Shown piece by piece: positions 5,365 to 6,425 of a DNA stretch of 6,425 nucleotides. The DNA is from Acidobacteriota bacterium (GTDB lineage: Bacteria; Acidobacteriota; Vicinamibacteria; Vicinamibacterales; UBA8438): contig WTGR01000794.1 of NCBI GenBank assembly GCA_011523485.1, positions 1 through 6,425 of the forward strand, read 5' to 3'. Below the pieces are notes generated by a model. It saw only the letters and a program-made list of their open reading frames with translations. It ran no database searches and was not told the DNA's origin. Numbering within the stretch: the stretch's first letter is position 1; each line of letters opens with the position of its first letter. Position numbers and translations under genes: made by a program.

Positions 5365-6340
5365 GTTCTTCGCCGGTTCGTTCTCGAAGCGGCTCGAGTT
5401 CCTCTTGCCGGCGTGGCGGCTGTTCTGGCGTGATTTCGACGACCGTCGTTCTTTCTGCGTTTCCGGCTGCTTCTTCGGCTCGTTCGCGGATCCGGCGCGG
5501 GTTCCGGCGGTTCGCCTGCAGGAACTGGTTCATACCGGTGCTCTCGAACCCTCGCGCCAGCACTTCGCCGGTCGCGTACTCGTGCCGCCGCGTAGCTGTC
5601 GCGCAGCGGGTCTCCACCCTCACTCTTCCTCGTCCGGCGGCAATCACCACCTTGGTGTAGGTCGCGTTTTCCGCTGCCCGGATTGCGTATTGGGCTGGTC
5701 GCGCGAGCACTCGCTCGAGGCGTTCCGGTGAGCCCTTGATCTGTTTCGCGGCCCGTTGCGCGTGTGCGTCCTTGTTCATCTGCCAGACCAGGATCATGCT
5801 GTCGAGCTTCGCCGGATAGAGCCCGTTGATTGCCATCTCGAGGCTTTCCGGGTCTTCGATCCCGCACACCGCGACGTCGTACACGTCCCGCACCGGCGGG
5901 TCGAGCCCCCGGTTGCGGAGCTTTCCGCTCACGATTTGCACGGTACTCAGCACGGCTGTCGCGTGGCCATCGACCGTCGCTCTTGCGTGGCCCGTCTTCG
6001 GCGTCGGCGTTGTCTTCATCAGGTCCACGTGTTGGGACCCGAACTCGACTCGGCTCAGCTCTCCCCACGGGCCGGCCTTTCCGCCCGCCTCCTCCATTGC
6101 CGGTTGCAGTCGGTTCTCGAAGTGCGCCGTCTCGGTGTCGGGGTGGTACACCACGTCGAGGTCGTCGCTCTCACGGTGCTTCCAGCGGGCGCTGAGCACT
6201 GTTCCACCGCCGAGCTTCCACCCTTCGCCGTCGGCGGCGTATCGTCCGACGTGCTCGTCGAGAGCGGCGCGGGTCTTCGCGAACAGCTCCCGCACCGGTC
6301 CGTACAGCGTCAGCTCCTCGGCTTGTTTCCTCGTGCTCAT
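5360..6340 (-). CDS. AbiEii/AbiGii-type nucleotidyltransferase toxin
   Basis: The protein has 326 residues from ATG at 6340. LGGGTVLSARWKHRESDDLD (43-62) carries the family's GG-T motif, the R-x-x-HR-x-S signature and the D60-x-D62 metal-binding pair of the polymerase-beta-like nucleotidyltransferase fold. Residues 135-158 (QIVSGKLRNRGLDPPVRDVY then DVAV) give the conserved lysine and the R-D-x-Y-D motif of AbiEii. These define the toxin half of AbiE-type (type IV, MenT-like) systems; characterised members transfer nucleotides to tRNA or similar targets and arrest growth, and the target here is unknown. Residues 230-326 form an Arg/Glu-rich tail beyond the recognised motifs. The start overlaps the upstream partner's stop (ATGA), so translation is probably coupled, which fits the absence of a clear Shine-Dalgarno. 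All visible catalytic motifs are intact. An unrelated metabolic nucleotidyltransferase is unlikely. Confidence 0.85.
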   Translation of the reverse strand: MSTRKQAEELTLYGPVRELFAKTRAALDEHVGRYAADGEGWKLGGGTVLSARWKHRESDDLDVVYHPDTETAHFENRLQPAMEEAGGKAGPWGELSRVEFGSQHVDLMKTTPTPKTGHARATVDGHATAVLSTVQIVSGKLRNRGLDPPVRDVYDVAVCGIEDPESLEMAINGLYPAKLDSMILVWQMNKDAHAQRAAKQIKGSPERLERVLARPAQYAIRAAENATYTKVVIAAGRGRVRVETRCATATRRHEYATGEVLARGFESTGMNQFLQANRRNPRRIRERAEEAAGNAERTTVVEITPEQPPRRQEELEPLRERTGEER

Positions 6341-6423
6341 GGCGCCAGTGTGTTGATGTCGGCGCAGCGGGGCGTTCGCTCGAGTCCTGCCCTGTGTATT
6401 GCCCGGGCAAGCTCGCGCCAGGT
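6337..6423 (-). CDS. C-terminal end of the toxin's partner gene (probable antitoxin), 5' end off the window
   Basis: Only 28 residues are visible: WRELARAIHRAGLERTPR in the middle and DINTLAP at the end. The TGA stop (6339-6337) overlaps the toxin's ATG by two bases in an ATGA junction. In AbiE-type loci the antitoxin gene, often a winged-helix repressor (AbiEi), lies directly upstream and overlaps the toxin. That position is the only evidence for the role, and the visible tail is too short to assign a family. The frame is open to the right edge. Confidence 0.55.
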   Translation of the reverse strand, partial: TWRELARAIHRAGLERTPRCADINTLAP

Positions 6424-6425
6424 GT

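Overview
The window is a GC-rich stretch of bacterial accessory DNA. Open frames on every strand are long because GC is high, so genes were called from protein-like content, start context and codon-position bias rather than length. The phylum cannot be fixed from this sequence. The ParB-like regulator resembles a type I associate with planctomycetes and some other high-GC environmental bacteria, which is a weak hint only. There is no rRNA, tRNA, CRISPR array or housekeeping gene. An IS21-type transposase scrap, an AbiEii-type toxin and a plasmid-style ParB-like regulator suggest a plasmid, genomic island or other mobile-element-rich region.

Layout, left to right. (1) 3-105, + strand: a scrap of an IS21-family istA N-terminus, running antisense into the 3' end of the next gene. 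(2) 1-719, - strand: a ParB/Srx-fold regulator with a C-terminal helix-turn-helix, running off the left edge. (3) 720-1226: no gene I can support; it holds a long imperfect inverted repeat. (4) 1227-2501, - strand: an unrecognised protein of about 424 codons with an in-frame amber codon (TAG) at codon 120. (5) 2502-2720: a divergent intergenic region with a strong hairpin and a TATACT box. (6) 2721-4977, + strand: a very large left-handed beta-helix (hexapeptide-repeat) protein of about 750 codons, read in three successive frames. Two single-base lesions, near 3240 and at 4534, can be located, and a third frame change is possible near the C-terminus. (7) 4978-5359: a convergent intergenic region with a faint echo of the beta-helix protein and a 27-bp direct repeat. 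(8) 5360-6340, - strand: an AbiEii/AbiGii-type nucleotidyltransferase toxin whose start overlaps (ATGA) the stop of a partner gene that runs off the right edge and is the likely antitoxin.

The best functional unit is the AbiEii-like toxin with its coupled upstream partner, a probable type IV-style toxin-antitoxin or abortive-infection module. The most unusual object is the beta-helix protein: three hexapeptide-repeat blocks separated by linkers, fused to an N-terminal domain I do not recognise, with no acyltransferase or carbonic anhydrase signature I could see. The amber codon and the frameshifts lie within 2.4 kb of one another. They imply decay of this island, assembly error or, much less likely, recoding; reads or homologues would separate these.
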